Origin: an uncultured Pelagibacteraceae bacterium
GTDB taxonomy: Bacteria > Pseudomonadota > Alphaproteobacteria > Pelagibacterales > Pelagibacteraceae
Reading direction: 5' to 3'
NCBI GenBank assembly: GCA_902584015.1
Contig: CACHYG010000006.1
Location: forward strand, 1-44,464
DNA: 44,464 bases
A program made the position numbers and the translations under genes. Positions 8,762-19,297 of this stretch are shown in pieces (positions within the stretch are counted from its first letter, which is position 1; each line of letters starts with the position of its first letter). A model generated the notes under the pieces. The model searched no databases and was not told the origin of the DNA. It saw only the letters and a program-made list of their open reading frames with translations.

Positions 8762-9746
8762 TTTGAACTTTTTCTAAATGTTTAATTGCTTTCCTTGATA
8801 AAATATGTTCTCTAGCATTATTATATGCATCAGCGAAATATTTGTGATTTTCGTTAACAATTAGTCCTGCGGCTGCATTTAAACACACAGCTTTAGAAAA
8901 ATCATTGTCTTCACCTTTAAAAATATTTATAATTTTATCTGCATTAAATTTTGCATCATCACCAATTATATTTTCGAATTTATCTGCGCTTATGTTTAAC
9001 TTTTTTGGATCCACATGAATTTCAGAAATTTTATTATCTTTTAACTGAATAATATGAGTCTTAGCGTAAGGTGAAATTTCATCTAAACCATCTTCACTAT
9101 TTACAATCCATGCATATTTGATACCCAAATTTTTAAGCGCATTTGCAAATATTTTTAAAAGTTTCTTATCAAAAACACCAACTATCTGTCTCTTTACTAA
9201 AGCAGGACTACTTAATGGGCCAATCATATTAAATATAGTTCTTTTTCCAATTTTTTTTCTTGTTGGACCTACAAATTTCATTGCACTATGATAATTAGGT
9301 GCAAACATGAAACCAAAATTATTCTTACTTATTTGAGCTTCAATATCATTCGGCTCCAAATCAATTTTAATATTCAGGGCTTCTAAAACATCCCCAGAAC
9401 CACACTTTGAAGATACAGCCTTATTTCCATGCTTTGCCACTTTTACACCCATACTAGATAGCAGTAATGCTGATGCTGTAGATATATTAAGTGTATTCAT
9501 ACCATCTCCACCGGTTCCACATGTATCAATACAACCTTCTACACTTACTCTTTTAGACTTATCTCTAAGCACGAAAACTCCACCGGCTATTTCATCTGAA
9601 GCCTCACCCTTAACTGATAAAAGCGTTAAAAAATCAAATATTTCTTGGTCCTCTGCTTTTCCTTCCATTAATAATCTGAACGCTGTTTTACTTTCTTCAA
9701 ATGAAAGATTTTCTTTGTTCTTAATTTTTTGTATGTATTTTTTCAT
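8754..9746 (-). CDS. trpD: Anthranilate phosphoribosyltransferase TrpD
   Basis: TrpD transfers the phosphoribosyl group of PRPP to anthranilate. The 330 residues contain the PRPP-binding glycine-rich motif CGTGGDGMNTLNIST, the KHGNKAVSSKCGSGDVLE motif and NMIGPLSSPA, all characteristic. It lies 5 bp after trpG and overlaps trpC by 8 bp. The enzyme is not fused to TrpG, unlike in enteric bacteria. Confidence 0.97.
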   Translation of the reverse strand: MKKYIQKIKNKENLSFEESKTAFRLLMEGKAEDQEIFDFLTLLSVKGEASDEIAGGVFVLRDKSKRVSVEGCIDTCGTGGDGMNTLNISTASALLLSSMGVKVAKHGNKAVSSKCGSGDVLEALNIKIDLEPNDIEAQISKNNFGFMFAPNYHSAMKFVGPTRKKIGKRTIFNMIGPLSSPALVKRQIVGVFDKKLLKIFANALKNLGIKYAWIVNSEDGLDEISPYAKTHIIQLKDNKISEIHVDPKKLNISADKFENIIGDDAKFNADKIINIFKGEDNDFSKAVCLNAAAGLIVNENHKYFADAYNNAREHILSRKAIKHLEKVQNG

Positions 9747-9751
9747 TTATC

Positions 9752-10318
9752 TTAAAGTTTAATAAAATTTCTTAAAATTTTAATTCCTATCTTAGTTTTA
9801 ATACTTTCAGGGTGAAATTGCACTCCATGAACATGGTATTTTTTGTGTCTCACACCCATTATCAACCCATCTTCAGTTTCAGCAGTAATTTCAAGATTTT
9901 TATTTAGTGTTTTTTTATCAATAATTAAACTGTGATAACGAGTTGCCTCAAAAGTTTTTGGAAGATTGCTTAATATACCAGTTTTTTTTGATATTATTTT
10001 GCTAGTTTTCCCATGCATTAGTTTCTTTGCTTGAATAATTTTGGATCCAAATACCTGTCCAATTATTTGATGACCTAAACAAACTCCAAGGATTGGAATA
10101 TTTTTGTATAAAGACTTTACAATTTTTAGACAATTACCTGATTGATTTGGATTACCAGGTCCGGGTGATATTACAATTTTATTATATTTTTTTTTTATTA
10201 TTTCTTTTGAGGTAATTTTATCATTTCTTATTACATCAACATTTACCATCAAAGATGATAAATAATGATAAAGATTAAATGTAAAACTGTCGTAATTATC
10301 TATTAAAATTATTTTCAT
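9752..10318 (-). CDS. trpG: Anthranilate synthase glutaminase subunit TrpG
   Basis: TrpG is the amidotransferase subunit that supplies ammonia to TrpE. The 188 residues form a class I glutaminase with the oxyanion motif VISPGPGNP, the nucleophile Cys in GVCLGHQIIGQVFG and the His-Glu of VQFHPES. A stand-alone PabA role is possible in principle, since such subunits can serve both enzymes, but placement between trpE and trpD supports TrpG. Its ATG shares a base with the trpE stop (TAATG). Confidence 0.95.
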   Translation of the reverse strand: MKIILIDNYDSFTFNLYHYLSSLMVNVDVIRNDKITSKEIIKKKYNKIVISPGPGNPNQSGNCLKIVKSLYKNIPILGVCLGHQIIGQVFGSKIIQAKKLMHGKTSKIISKKTGILSNLPKTFEATRYHSLIIDKKTLNKNLEITAETEDGLIMGVRHKKYHVHGVQFHPESIKTKIGIKILRNFIKL

Positions 10319-11775
10319 TATTTAAGTGCATTAATTAAAGCTTTTGCTTTATTAACAGTTTCTTCGTACTCTTTATTTGGCTTGCTATCTGCAACAATTC
10401 CAGCACCAGCTTGTACATAAAATTTATTTTTTTTTGTAACAGCAGTTCTTAAAGCAATGCATGTATCAAAATCACCATTTGCAGAAAAATAACCAATACC
10501 TCCAGCATATACTTTTCTTTTTGATTTTTCTAACTCATCAATAATTTCCATAGCTCTTATTTTAGGTGCACCAGAAACTGTTCCAGCTGGAAATCCTGAT
10601 AAAAGAGAATTTAATTTGGAAAGATTTTTGTTGTGTATGCCTTCAACATTAGAAACAATATGCATTACATGGGAATACTTCTCAATCGAAAATTTTTCTG
10701 TAACTTTCACAGTATTTATATTTGAAACTTTTCCAACATCATTTCTACCTAAATCTAGCAGCATTAGGTGTTCAGCTAACTCTTTTTTGTCTTTCAATAG
10801 ATCTTTAGCGTAGAATTTATCTTGAACAATATTTTTACCTCGTGGTCGTGTACCAGCAATAGGTCTAATTGTAATGATATTATCACGTAATCTTACTAAT
10901 ATTTCTGGACTTGCACCTATAATTTGAAAATCATTAAAATTGAAAAAAAACATAAATGGTGAAGGATTTGTAATCCTTAATTTTTTATAAATTGCTAAAG
11001 GTTTTTTTGTAAGTTTTGCTTCAAATCTTTGACTTAAAACTACCTGAAATATGTCACCAATTTTAATATATTTTTTTGCAGCATTAACCATATTTATAAA
11101 TTGTTTTTTTGTTGTATTAGATTTTACAAAAATTTTTTTGTTTTGAGTCTGTCTACTATTGTTTTGTGTTTTTCTCTTTGATTGATAAATCAATGATCTA
11201 ATTTCATTTTTAATGTAATTATATTTTATTAAATAGTTCTTAATTTTTTCATCTTTAAATACGTTTACAATATAAAAAATTTTTTTCTTAAGATTATCGT
11301 GAATTATCAAAACTGTTGGTCTTAATAATCTTACATCAGGTATTATAAGGTCATTTTTACAACTATTTGGGATCTTTTCTAAATATCTAATTGTATCATA
11401 TGAAAAATACCCTGAAATTAATGAACAAATTGGTGGAAGATTCTTAGGTGTTTTAAATTTAAAATTTTCTAATATTTTTTCCATAATTTTCTTAGGTTTC
11501 CCTTTGATAAGAATTTTTTTATTAGATACAATTTTGTAAGATTTATTATTATTAAATTCCCAAATTTTATCTGGCTTTCTACCAAATATTGTATACCTAC
11601 CCTTAATAGTTCCTTTTTCTACCGACTCGAAAATAAAACTATTTTTATCTAACAAAAAATTATTTATTAAATTTAATATTTCTTCATCTTTATTTATTTT
11701 TTTTTCAACGAATAAAACTTGATTAGTTTTATTTTGATGTTGAAACTTAAATTTTTTAAAGTTTCTATTTAACAT
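10318..11775 (-). CDS. trpE: Anthranilate synthase component I TrpE
   Basis: TrpE converts chorismate to anthranilate, the committed step of tryptophan synthesis. In the 485 residues the chorismate-binding domain occupies roughly the second half, with FQVVLSQRFEA, PSPFMFFF, PIAGTRPRG, LMLLDLGRNDVG, SGFPAGTVSGAPKIRAMEII and YAGGIGYFSANGDFD. No Trp-rich leader peptide is visible upstream, because the gene starts on the last base of the ppiD-like stop (TAATG). Leader-peptide attenuation directly before trpE is therefore unlikely. TrpE is separate from TrpG, whereas some alphaproteobacteria have a fusion. Confidence 0.96.
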   Translation of the reverse strand: MLNRNFKKFKFQHQNKTNQVLFVEKKINKDEEILNLINNFLLDKNSFIFESVEKGTIKGRYTIFGRKPDKIWEFNNNKSYKIVSNKKILIKGKPKKIMEKILENFKFKTPKNLPPICSLISGYFSYDTIRYLEKIPNSCKNDLIIPDVRLLRPTVLIIHDNLKKKIFYIVNVFKDEKIKNYLIKYNYIKNEIRSLIYQSKRKTQNNSRQTQNKKIFVKSNTTKKQFINMVNAAKKYIKIGDIFQVVLSQRFEAKLTKKPLAIYKKLRITNPSPFMFFFNFNDFQIIGASPEILVRLRDNIITIRPIAGTRPRGKNIVQDKFYAKDLLKDKKELAEHLMLLDLGRNDVGKVSNINTVKVTEKFSIEKYSHVMHIVSNVEGIHNKNLSKLNSLLSGFPAGTVSGAPKIRAMEIIDELEKSKRKVYAGGIGYFSANGDFDTCIALRTAVTKKNKFYVQAGAGIVADSKPNKEYEETVNKAKALINALK

Positions 11776-13202
11776 TATCTAAAATAATTTTTAACTCTTT
11801 CTAGAGTTTTTTCATTAATTTTAATATCGTATTTATAATTTAAGTAAACGTCATAAGATTGAAAAATCTTATTTTTGATAAGGTTATTTGATTCAAAAGA
11901 ATAGATGTTTTTAAGTTCATTATCTTTTGAAATTTCATTTATATTATGACTTAAAATTTTAATTAAATATACATTTTTTTCATCATCTGTAACCAAAGTA
12001 AAAGTTTTTATTGGTAAAGAATAAATTAATTCTAAAGATTCTGAATTAAATACTTTTGTATCATTTCTTGATTCTAATAAAATTGTATTAACTTTTGTTT
12101 TTTCAGACGCAATTTTTTTAAAATTACTATCTAAAAATTTATCTTCATTTATTTGTTTTAATATTTTTGTATTAAATTCAAATTTTTTTTTATTATAAAT
12201 CAATTTTCTTATTTCCTTTTCGAACTCTTCATTATCTAAACTCGGTACTTTTGAAATAACATTTGTAATTTCATAAATGATGAAATGTTTATCTTCATCG
12301 ATTAAACCAGTTTTTTCATTATTTCTTAAATTGTAAATTTTTGATTCGATTGTCTCTTTTTGTGATGTTTGAGAATATTTTATTTTTGAAACACTTTTAA
12401 GATCATAAGATTTAATAATTTCATTGAAATTAGATTGATTTAAAAGATTTTCTTCAATCTCATCAATTTTATTAAAAAAATCGTTATTATATTCATCTAT
12501 TCCAATTAGGTTTTTTGGTGTTATTTTGCTATAAGAAAAATCTATAAAGTCTCTTTTTAATTCTTCTTTATTTTTTTCAACAAAATCTTGTAAATCTTCA
12601 GTTTTTATTTGTTTTTCTTTAATATAAATATTTTCAAGGTTAATATAATCAACTTTAATTTGCTTAGTATCATCTTTATAAATTGTATCGATTAAGAAAT
12701 CAGGGGATTTAATACCTCCACCAACAAAATTAAATAATTCTTCCTGAAATTCGTTTTCTTTAAAATTTTTTTCAAATTCATTTGCTGTCAAATTATTTAA
12801 AATTAAAAATTTTTCATATTTAGTTCTGGAAAATTTAGATTTATCATCTAAAAAATTTGTATTTGATTTTATTTTTTCTGCTAATATTTTATCTGAAATA
12901 ACTAAATCAATTTCTTTTATCTCTTGCTCTAAAAGTTTGGAAGATATTAATCTACTAAGTATTTCTTCCATGACATTCTGATCAATTTTATCTTTTATTA
13001 AACTTTCATTAATATTTAATTTATTAATATGATCAATAAAGTCTTGTGTAGAAATGTTTTTATTGTTTATTTTTGCTAGAGAATTTGTATTACCACTTGT
13101 AAACACATCACCCATGCCCCAAAACACAAAAGGTACTGCAACTATAAATAAGAATATTTTTGCTGTAATCGTTTTTGAAAAATTTCTTATATTATTTAAC
13201 AT
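11775..13202 (-). CDS. PpiD/SurA_N-like membrane-anchored periplasmic folding factor
   Basis: The 475-residue protein has one N-terminal membrane segment (about 14-32, IFLFIVAVPFVFWGMGDVF) of the kind that begins PpiD/SurA_N_3 proteins. A periplasmic helical chaperone region follows, starting AKINNKNISTQDFIDHI. The centre, where a parvulin domain would sit in PpiD, is poorly conserved to the eye and no parvulin signature could be recognised. It may act only as a chaperone. It lies directly upstream of trpE, overlapping by one base, and divergent from tpiA across 58 bp, an arrangement seen in other alphaproteobacteria. It heads the minus-strand transcript toward gltX. Confidence 0.8.
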   Translation of the reverse strand: MLNNIRNFSKTITAKIFLFIVAVPFVFWGMGDVFTSGNTNSLAKINNKNISTQDFIDHINKLNINESLIKDKIDQNVMEEILSRLISSKLLEQEIKEIDLVISDKILAEKIKSNTNFLDDKSKFSRTKYEKFLILNNLTANEFEKNFKENEFQEELFNFVGGGIKSPDFLIDTIYKDDTKQIKVDYINLENIYIKEKQIKTEDLQDFVEKNKEELKRDFIDFSYSKITPKNLIGIDEYNNDFFNKIDEIEENLLNQSNFNEIIKSYDLKSVSKIKYSQTSQKETIESKIYNLRNNEKTGLIDEDKHFIIYEITNVISKVPSLDNEEFEKEIRKLIYNKKKFEFNTKILKQINEDKFLDSNFKKIASEKTKVNTILLESRNDTKVFNSESLELIYSLPIKTFTLVTDDEKNVYLIKILSHNINEISKDNELKNIYSFESNNLIKNKIFQSYDVYLNYKYDIKINEKTLERVKNYFR

Positions 13203-13260
13203 GATTTATTTTTAAATTATTGATCTATAAAAGACAAACCTATAGATTAATTAACTAAAT

Positions 13261-14016
13261 ATGACAAATAAATTAATATATTTTATTGCTAACTGGAAAA
13301 TGTTTGGGCATTTAAATAGCCTAAAATCATTAGATAAAGTTATATATTTTCTTAAAAAAAATAAAAATGCGCAAAAATTGAAAATTATTTATTGTCCACC
13401 TTTTACACTTCTTGACGCCTTTGTTCAAAAGTTGAAAAAAACTAAAATTAAGACTGGAGCTCAAAACTGTAGCTTTCAATCAAATTATGGTCCACCAACA
13501 GGTTCAATTAATGCAATGATGATCAAATCTTTAAAATGTGAGTATGTTATTCTGGGCCATTCAGAAAAAAGATCTAAAGGTGAAAATGATAAAATAATAA
13601 ATAAAAAAATATTTTCAGCTTTAAAAAATAATTTAAAAGTTATTTTTTGTGTTGGTGAAACATCTACTCAAAAAAGAAAAAAATTAACAAAAAAGGTTTT
13701 ATTTGATCAATTAAATAATGGACTTAAAAATATTAAAAATAAAAAAAATATCATAATTGCGTATGAACCGGTATGGTCTATTGGCAGTGGCTTGATACCA
13801 AAAATTCAGGATTTGATTGATACTACTGAAATTATAAAAATATTTCTAACAAGTAAAATGAAGTTTAAAAATCCCAAAGTATTATACGGAGGGTCAGTAA
13901 ATCCAAAAAATATATCTTTGTTGAGAAAAGTCACTAATCTTGATGGATTTCTGATAGGTGGTTCTTCTCAAAATAGTAATAAATTTATTGATATAATAAA
14001 AAAAACGTTTAATTAA
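13261..14016 (+). CDS. tpiA: Triosephosphate isomerase TpiA
   Basis: TpiA interconverts dihydroxyacetone phosphate and glyceraldehyde-3-phosphate. The 251 residues show IANWKM (active-site Asn and Lys), VILGHSEKR (catalytic His), IIAYEPVWSIGSG (catalytic Glu) and VLYGGSVNPKN (phosphate binding). It is the first gene of a plus-strand series, divergent from the ppiD-like gene, and is followed 5 bp later by secG. The tpiA-secG-pyrG order is common in alphaproteobacteria. Confidence 0.96.
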   Translation: MTNKLIYFIANWKMFGHLNSLKSLDKVIYFLKKNKNAQKLKIIYCPPFTLLDAFVQKLKKTKIKTGAQNCSFQSNYGPPTGSINAMMIKSLKCEYVILGHSEKRSKGENDKIINKKIFSALKNNLKVIFCVGETSTQKRKKLTKKVLFDQLNNGLKNIKNKKNIIIAYEPVWSIGSGLIPKIQDLIDTTEIIKIFLTSKMKFKNPKVLYGGSVNPKNISLLRKVTNLDGFLIGGSSQNSNKFIDIIKKTFN

Positions 14017-14021
14017 ATTGC

Positions 14022-14324
14022 ATGGAAAATATTCTATTAGTGATTAATATTATATTAGCGATAATATTAGTAATAATTGTATTATTGCAAAAATCTGAAG
14101 GTGGAGCATTAGGTATAGGAGTATCACAAGAGAGTCTTATGTTTTCAAGAACAGCTGGTGATTTTTTCACCAAAGCAACCGCTTTTGTTGCTGCATTATT
14201 CATAATTTGTAGTCTTTCATTGACTATTATATCAAGGGGAGATCTGGTCACCGAGTCGTCAGTAATAGATAAAATAGAGGAAAATTCAGAGGAAGTTCCA
14301 AAAATACCAGAAAACAATAATTAA
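14022..14324 (+). CDS. secG: Preprotein translocase subunit SecG
   Basis: SecG is a small integral membrane subunit of the SecYEG export channel. The 100 residues have two hydrophobic segments (about 4-20 and 52-70) separated by the conserved loop LLQKSEGGALGIG and the FSRTAGDFFTK stretch. The hydrophilic acidic tail (EENSEEVPKIPENNN) is typical of alphaproteobacterial SecG. It is followed by a 40-bp gap and pyrG. The 102-residue minus-strand ORF over it is a shadow. Confidence 0.92.
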   Translation: MENILLVINIILAIILVIIVLLQKSEGGALGIGVSQESLMFSRTAGDFFTKATAFVAALFIICSLSLTIISRGDLVTESSVIDKIEENSEEVPKIPENNN

Positions 14325-14364
14325 CTATTTTCATTTCAAAAATTATTCGCTATAACATAATTCC

Positions 14365-15978
14365 ATGGCGCGATATATTTTTGTCACCGGCGGCGTGGTA
14401 TCATCACTTGGTAAAGGTTTATCATCAGCATCACTTGCGTATCTATTAAAATCTCAAGGATATAAAGTGAGACTCAGAAAGATGGACCCATATTTAAATG
14501 TAGACCCAGGAACAATGAGTCCATTCCAACATGGGGAAGTTTTCGTAACAGATGATGGAGCTGAAACTGATTTAGATTTAGGTCATTATGAAAGGTTCTC
14601 CAATATATCTGCAAAAAAATCAGATAATATTACTACAGGAAAAATTTATAGTGACATTATCAAAAAAGAACGTACAGGTAAGTATTTAGGTAAAACAGTT
14701 CAAGTCATACCTCATGTAACAGATAGAATAAAAGAATTTATAAAAGGTGATATTACAGACGAAGATTTTGTAATTTGCGAAATCGGTGGTACAGTTGGGG
14801 ATATAGAAAGTTTACCTTTCGTTGAAGCAATTAGACAATTTTCGAATGATGTAGGAAAAAAAAGAAGTTTGTTTATACACTTAACTTTAGTCCCTTTTTT
14901 AAAATCATCTGATGAAATTAAAACAAAACCTACGCAGCATTCTGTAAAAGAACTTAGAAGCTTAGGTATTCAACCAGATATAGTTATTTGTAGATCACAA
15001 AAATCTATACCATTTGATCAAAGAAAAAAAATATCTTTGTTTTGTAATGTTTCAATTGATAATGTTATTGAGACTGTTGATGTAAGAACTATTTATGAGG
15101 CTCCAATTAGTTTTTATAAAGAAAAACTAAATAAACAAGTATTAAAATATTTTAATATTAAGCCAAAAAAGAAAGCTAACTTATTACCATGGAAAAAAAT
15201 TACAAATACTGTTCTGAATTCAAAAAAAGAAGTAAATATTGCTATCATTGGAAAATATGTAAATTTAAAGGATGCTTATAAATCCTTAGATGAAGCTTTA
15301 ACACATGGAGGTATTTCCAATAAGGTAAAAGTAAATTTATTAAGATTGGAATCTGATAATTTAAAAATTAATCAAATTAAAAAACTACTTAAAAATGTAT
15401 CTGGGATACTAATACCTGGTGGTTTTGGAAAAAGAGGCACTGAGGGTAAAATAGCTGCTATTAATTATGCTAGAATTAATAAAATCCCTTTTTTTGGTAT
15501 ATGTTTTGGAATGCAAATGGCTGTTATCGAATTTGCTAGAAATAAGTTAAAAATAAAAAATGCTGGCTCAACAGAATTAGATAAAAAATGTTTTCCTGTT
15601 ATTGGATTAATGAATGAGTGGAATAAAGATGGAAAAATAATTAAAGGTACTAATATAGAATTAGGCGGAACTATGAGATTAGGTCTTTATAAAGCAAAAT
15701 TAAGACATAATTCTTTAGTAAAAAAAATTTATAAATCTAATTTTATAGATGAAAGACACAGACATAGATACGAAGTGAATAAATATTTACAAATCAAGTT
15801 TGAAAGCAAAGGTATGATCTTTTCCGGTATGTCCCCAAATAACAATTTACCTGAAATAATAGAATTGAAGAACCATCCTTGGTTTATAGGTGTACAGTTT
15901 CATCCGGAATTTAAATCTAGACCTTTAAACCCTCATCCTTTATTCTCTTCTTTTATTAAGGCTGCAAAATCAAAATAA
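14365..15978 (+). CDS. pyrG: CTP synthase PyrG
   Basis: PyrG aminates UTP to CTP with glutamine and ATP. The 537 residues start with the synthase domain ([43 protein letters not shown]). They end with the glutamine amidotransferase domain, which has the oxyanion loop PGGFGKRG, the nucleophile Cys380 (FGICFGMQ) and the His-Glu of VQFHPEF. The ATG at 14365 gives the conserved [10 protein letters not shown] start. The stop overlaps the kdsA start by one base. Confidence 0.98.
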   Translation: MARYIFVTGGVVSSLGKGLSSASLAYLLKSQGYKVRLRKMDPYLNVDPGTMSPFQHGEVFVTDDGAETDLDLGHYERFSNISAKKSDNITTGKIYSDIIKKERTGKYLGKTVQVIPHVTDRIKEFIKGDITDEDFVICEIGGTVGDIESLPFVEAIRQFSNDVGKKRSLFIHLTLVPFLKSSDEIKTKPTQHSVKELRSLGIQPDIVICRSQKSIPFDQRKKISLFCNVSIDNVIETVDVRTIYEAPISFYKEKLNKQVLKYFNIKPKKKANLLPWKKITNTVLNSKKEVNIAIIGKYVNLKDAYKSLDEALTHGGISNKVKVNLLRLESDNLKINQIKKLLKNVSGILIPGGFGKRGTEGKIAAINYARINKIPFFGICFGMQMAVIEFARNKLKIKNAGSTELDKKCFPVIGLMNEWNKDGKIIKGTNIELGGTMRLGLYKAKLRHNSLVKKIYKSNFIDERHRHRYEVNKYLQIKFESKGMIFSGMSPNNNLPEIIELKNHPWFIGVQFHPEFKSRPLNPHPLFSSFIKAAKSK

Positions 15979-16805
15979 TGGAAAATAAAATTATAAATTG
16001 TAATGGAATTAAAATATCAAATAAAAATCCATTAACATTAATTGCAGGACCCTGCCAATTAGAAAGTGAACAACATTCAATGGATATGGCTGGAAAAATA
16101 AAAGAAATAACTGATAAATTTAATATTGGTTTTGTTTATAAAACCTCTTTTGACAAAGCAAATAGAACAAGTTTAACCTCCAAAAGAGGAGCTGGATTAG
16201 AAAAATCCTTACCCGTGTTCGACAAAATAAAAAAAGAATTAAAAATACCTGTATTAACCGACATCCACAGCATTGAACAATGTTCTATTATATCTAAACA
16301 CGTTGATATTTTACAAATTCCAGCTTTTCTTTGCAGACAAACAGATCTCTTAATTGCTGCAGCAAAAACTAATAAAATTATAAATGTTAAGAAAGGACAA
16401 TTTTTAGCACCATGGGACATGAAGAACGTAACAAAAAAAATTTCTGAGTCCGGAAATAATAATATTCTTGTTACTGAAAGAGGTGCAAGCTTTGGTTATA
16501 ATACTTTAGTGTCAGATATGCGAGCACTACCAATTATGTCTGAACTAGGATATCCAGTAATATTTGATGCCACTCATTCAGTACAGCAACCAGGTGGGAT
16601 GGGTGATAAGAGCGGAGGACAAAGAGAATTTGTAGAGTATCTGGCAAGAGCAGCTGTTGCTGTTGGAGTTGCAGGTGTATTTATTGAAACACATCAGGAC
16701 CCTGATAATGCACCTTCAGATGGTCCAAATATGTTACCGATTGAAAAGTTAGAGCATTTATTAAATCAATTATTTGAGATTGATAAACTTGTTAAAACTA
16801 AATGA
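15978..16805 (+). CDS. kdsA: KDO-8-phosphate synthase KdsA
   Basis: KdsA condenses arabinose-5-phosphate with phosphoenolpyruvate to form KDO-8-phosphate for the LPS inner core. The 275 residues show [46 protein letters not shown] and [12 protein letters not shown], all diagnostic. The Cys in AGPCQLE matches the position that binds metal in metal-dependent KdsA forms. The PEP it uses is made by eno, the next gene, which overlaps it by 4 bp (ATGA). Confidence 0.97.
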   Translation: MENKIINCNGIKISNKNPLTLIAGPCQLESEQHSMDMAGKIKEITDKFNIGFVYKTSFDKANRTSLTSKRGAGLEKSLPVFDKIKKELKIPVLTDIHSIEQCSIISKHVDILQIPAFLCRQTDLLIAAAKTNKIINVKKGQFLAPWDMKNVTKKISESGNNNILVTERGASFGYNTLVSDMRALPIMSELGYPVIFDATHSVQQPGGMGDKSGGQREFVEYLARAAVAVGVAGVFIETHQDPDNAPSDGPNMLPIEKLEHLLNQLFEIDKLVKTK

Positions 16806-18055
16806 GTAATATTACTAAAGTTATAGCAAGACAAGTATTTGATAGTAGAGGTAATCCAACAATTGAAGCAGAAGTATTTTGCAAGGAAATAAGTTCCAAA
16901 GCTATTTGTCCATCAGGTGCATCTACCGGAACATACGAAGCTCATGAAAAAAGAGATATTAAAAATAAAAAGTATCTCGGAAAAAGTGTTTTTTCACCTG
17001 TAAAAATTATTAATTTAAAAATATCGAAAAAATTAATAAATAAAAATATTCATAATCAAGAACTCATAGATAGTATTTTAATTAATTTAGATGGTACTAA
17101 AAATAAAGTAAATATAGGAGCCAACGCTATTTTAGCAGTATCAATGGCTGTTAAAAAACTCTCATCCAAAATAAAAAAAATTCCTTTATACAAAAATTTT
17201 CTAATTAAAAAAAACTTCAAGCTTCCTTATCCGTTGATGAATATTATTAATGGTGGAGCTCATTCTAATAACAAATTAAGAATACAAGAATTCATGATAC
17301 GTCCAGATGGAGCAAAAAGTTTCTCAGAAGCTATAAGAATGTGTTTTTTAGTAATAAGCAACCTTAAAAAAATAATATCTCAAAAAGGAATGTCTGTTTC
17401 AGTCGGTGATGAGGGTGGGTTTGCTCCAATGATATCAAGTAATGAAGAGGCGTTAAAATTAATTGTAAAATCAATTAAAAATGCAGGTTTTGTAAATGGT
17501 AAGCATATATCAATTTGTTTAGATGTTGCAGCTAATGAATTATTCAAAAATAAGAAGTATTCTATACATTCTAATAAATACATAAATGTAGATAGAACTA
17601 TTTATCAATATCTTAAATTAATAAAAAAATTTAAAATAAAATCTATAGAAGATCCTTTTTCTGAAAACGATTGGTCAGCTTGGAGTAAATTCAATAAAGC
17701 AACAAAAAAATTACAATTGGTTGGAGACGATTTATACGTTACAAATCTAGAAAGATTAAAAAAAGGTTTTTTATATGAATCCTCTAATTCAATTTTAATT
17801 AAATTAAATCAAATTGGCACAGTTTCTGAGACTTTAGAAGTAATCAAATTCGCAAATAATATAGGATATAAAACCATCATATCACACAGGTCAGGAGATA
17901 GTGAGGATACATTTATTGCAGATCTAGCAGTGGGCACTAACTCTAATCAAATAAAGACGGGTTCATTATCTAGATCTGAGAGAGTTTCTAAATATAACCA
18001 ATTAATTAGAATAGAAGAAGATTTACCATCTAAAGCAAATATGAATAAATTATGA
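16802..18055 (+). CDS. eno: Enolase
   Basis: Enolase converts 2-phosphoglycerate to phosphoenolpyruvate. The 417 residues contain [26 protein letters not shown], the catalytic-loop region [45 protein letters not shown] and [10 protein letters not shown]. The last four carry the Mg-binding acids and the catalytic Lys. It is flanked by 4-bp overlaps with kdsA and ftsB, so the three are probably one transcript. Confidence 0.98.
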   Translation: MSNITKVIARQVFDSRGNPTIEAEVFCKEISSKAICPSGASTGTYEAHEKRDIKNKKYLGKSVFSPVKIINLKISKKLINKNIHNQELIDSILINLDGTKNKVNIGANAILAVSMAVKKLSSKIKKIPLYKNFLIKKNFKLPYPLMNIINGGAHSNNKLRIQEFMIRPDGAKSFSEAIRMCFLVISNLKKIISQKGMSVSVGDEGGFAPMISSNEEALKLIVKSIKNAGFVNGKHISICLDVAANELFKNKKYSIHSNKYINVDRTIYQYLKLIKKFKIKSIEDPFSENDWSAWSKFNKATKKLQLVGDDLYVTNLERLKKGFLYESSNSILIKLNQIGTVSETLEVIKFANNIGYKTIISHRSGDSEDTFIADLAVGTNSNQIKTGSLSRSERVSKYNQLIRIEEDLPSKANMNKL

Positions 18056-18360
18056 GTATTCTTTTTAGATTAAAAGAAAATTTAAAAATTATTATACTTA
18101 CAATTTTATTTTTATATATCTTAATAAATTTGTTTGGGGGTCAAAGGGGGCTATTTTCATATATTGAAAAACGAGAAGTTTTGAAAAATTTACAATTTGA
18201 GGAAAGACAAATGTTAAAAAAAATTCAAGAGATTGAATTAAAAAATACTCTTCTAAGTGAGAAGCTAGATTATGATTATATTGATATGCTTATAAGGGAC
18301 AAATTGATGCTTGGTAAAAAAGGAGAAACAACATATATAATTAATGATAATGAAAGTTAG
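18052..18360 (+). CDS. ftsB: FtsB/DivIC-family septum formation initiator
   Basis: The 102-residue protein has a short cytoplasmic start, one membrane segment (about 14-28, [17 protein letters not shown]) and a periplasmic coiled coil (about 40-75, with leucine/isoleucine spacing), followed by [13 protein letters not shown]. This is the FtsB/DivIC layout, a bitopic divisome protein that works with FtsL and FtsQ. The position directly after eno is the standard one in proteobacteria. It overlaps eno by 4 bp and lipA by up to 17 bp. Confidence 0.88.
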   Translation: MSILFRLKENLKIIILTILFLYILINLFGGQRGLFSYIEKREVLKNLQFEERQMLKKIQEIELKNTLLSEKLDYDYIDMLIRDKLMLGKKGETTYIINDNES

Positions 18361-19297
18361 ACATCCAGAAAAAGTTAATAAACCAGTAAATCCAATAAAG
18401 AGGAAACCAAATTGGATTAAATCTAAAATAATTAATAGTAAAGAGTTTTTTCTTACCAAAAGTTTAATTAATAAAAGTAAACTAGTTACTGTCTGTCAGG
18501 AAGCCAATTGCCCAAATATAACAGAGTGCTGGAGCAAAAAACATGCAACTTTTATGATTATGGGTGAAACCTGTACTAGAGCATGTGCCTTTTGTGATGT
18601 TAGTACGGGCAAACCTCAGCCATTGGACCCATTTGAACCATATAAAATTTCTAATGCTGTTCAAAAATTAAATTTAAACCATGTTGTTATCACATCAGTG
18701 GATAGGGATGATTTATTTGATGGAGGTTCAAAACATTTTCACGATGTAATATTAGCTACAAAAAAACTAAATCCAAAAACATCTATAGAAGTGCTAACCC
18801 CAGATTTTTTAAGAAAAGGAGATGCATATAAAAAAGTAATAGAAGCAAACCCAGATGTTTTTAATCATAATATTGAAACAGTTCCTAGCCTTTATAGAAA
18901 AGTCAGACCAGGTGCTAGATATTTTGCTTCTTTAGAACTTTTAAAAAACGCAAAAGAAATAAATAAAAATATATTTACTAAATCAGGGATAATGGTCGGC
19001 CTAGGAGAAAAAAAAGATGAAATTTATCAAGTGATGGATGATTTAATTTCTGCTAAAGTTGATTTTCTGACCATTGGTCAATATTTACAACCGTCCTCGA
19101 GGCACCATCCACTTGAAAAATACTATACTCCAGATGAATTTAAAGAATTTGGTGAAATTGCTAAATCAAAAGGATTTTTACTTGTATCTTCTACTCCGTT
19201 AACAAGGTCATCATATCATGCAGATGAAGATTTTAAAAAATTAAAAACCCAGAGATTAAATTTAAATGCCACAAGCATCAGTCAAAAGATTAATTGA
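18344..19297 (+). CDS. lipA: Lipoyl synthase LipA
   Basis: LipA is a radical-SAM enzyme that inserts two sulfurs into protein-bound octanoyl groups. Both Fe-S clusters are visible: the auxiliary-cluster cysteines C51, C56 and C62 ([12 protein letters not shown]) and the radical-SAM CX3CX2C at C77, C81 and C84 (CTRACAFC). [16 protein letters not shown] and GLGEKKDE are also typical. Two starts are possible, 18344 and 18350 (MKVRHPEK), and the second fits better. Many alphaproteobacteria place the pyruvate dehydrogenase genes between ftsB and lipA. Here the two genes overlap. Confidence 0.97.
   Translation: MIMKVRHPEKVNKPVNPIKRKPNWIKSKIINSKEFFLTKSLINKSKLVTVCQEANCPNITECWSKKHATFMIMGETCTRACAFCDVSTGKPQPLDPFEPYKISNAVQKLNLNHVVITSVDRDDLFDGGSKHFHDVILATKKLNPKTSIEVLTPDFLRKGDAYKKVIEANPDVFNHNIETVPSLYRKVRPGARYFASLELLKNAKEINKNIFTKSGIMVGLGEKKDEIYQVMDDLISAKVDFLTIGQYLQPSSRHHPLEKYYTPDEFKEFGEIAKSKGFLLVSSTPLTRSSYHADEDFKKLKTQRLNLNATSISQKIN

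Noticed and set aside
10616-10813. 65-residue plus-strand ORF inside trpE
   Set aside because: It is opposite highly conserved TrpE motifs and has no ribosome-binding site. It is a shadow ORF.
11679-11775. Possible tryptophan leader peptide or attenuator before trpE
   Set aside because: trpE starts on the stop of the upstream gene, so there is no leader space, and no run of Trp codons was found nearby.
14009-14317. 102-residue minus-strand ORF over secG
   Set aside because: It lies fully opposite a convincing SecG and has no family features. Low-GC coding DNA often gives such shadows.
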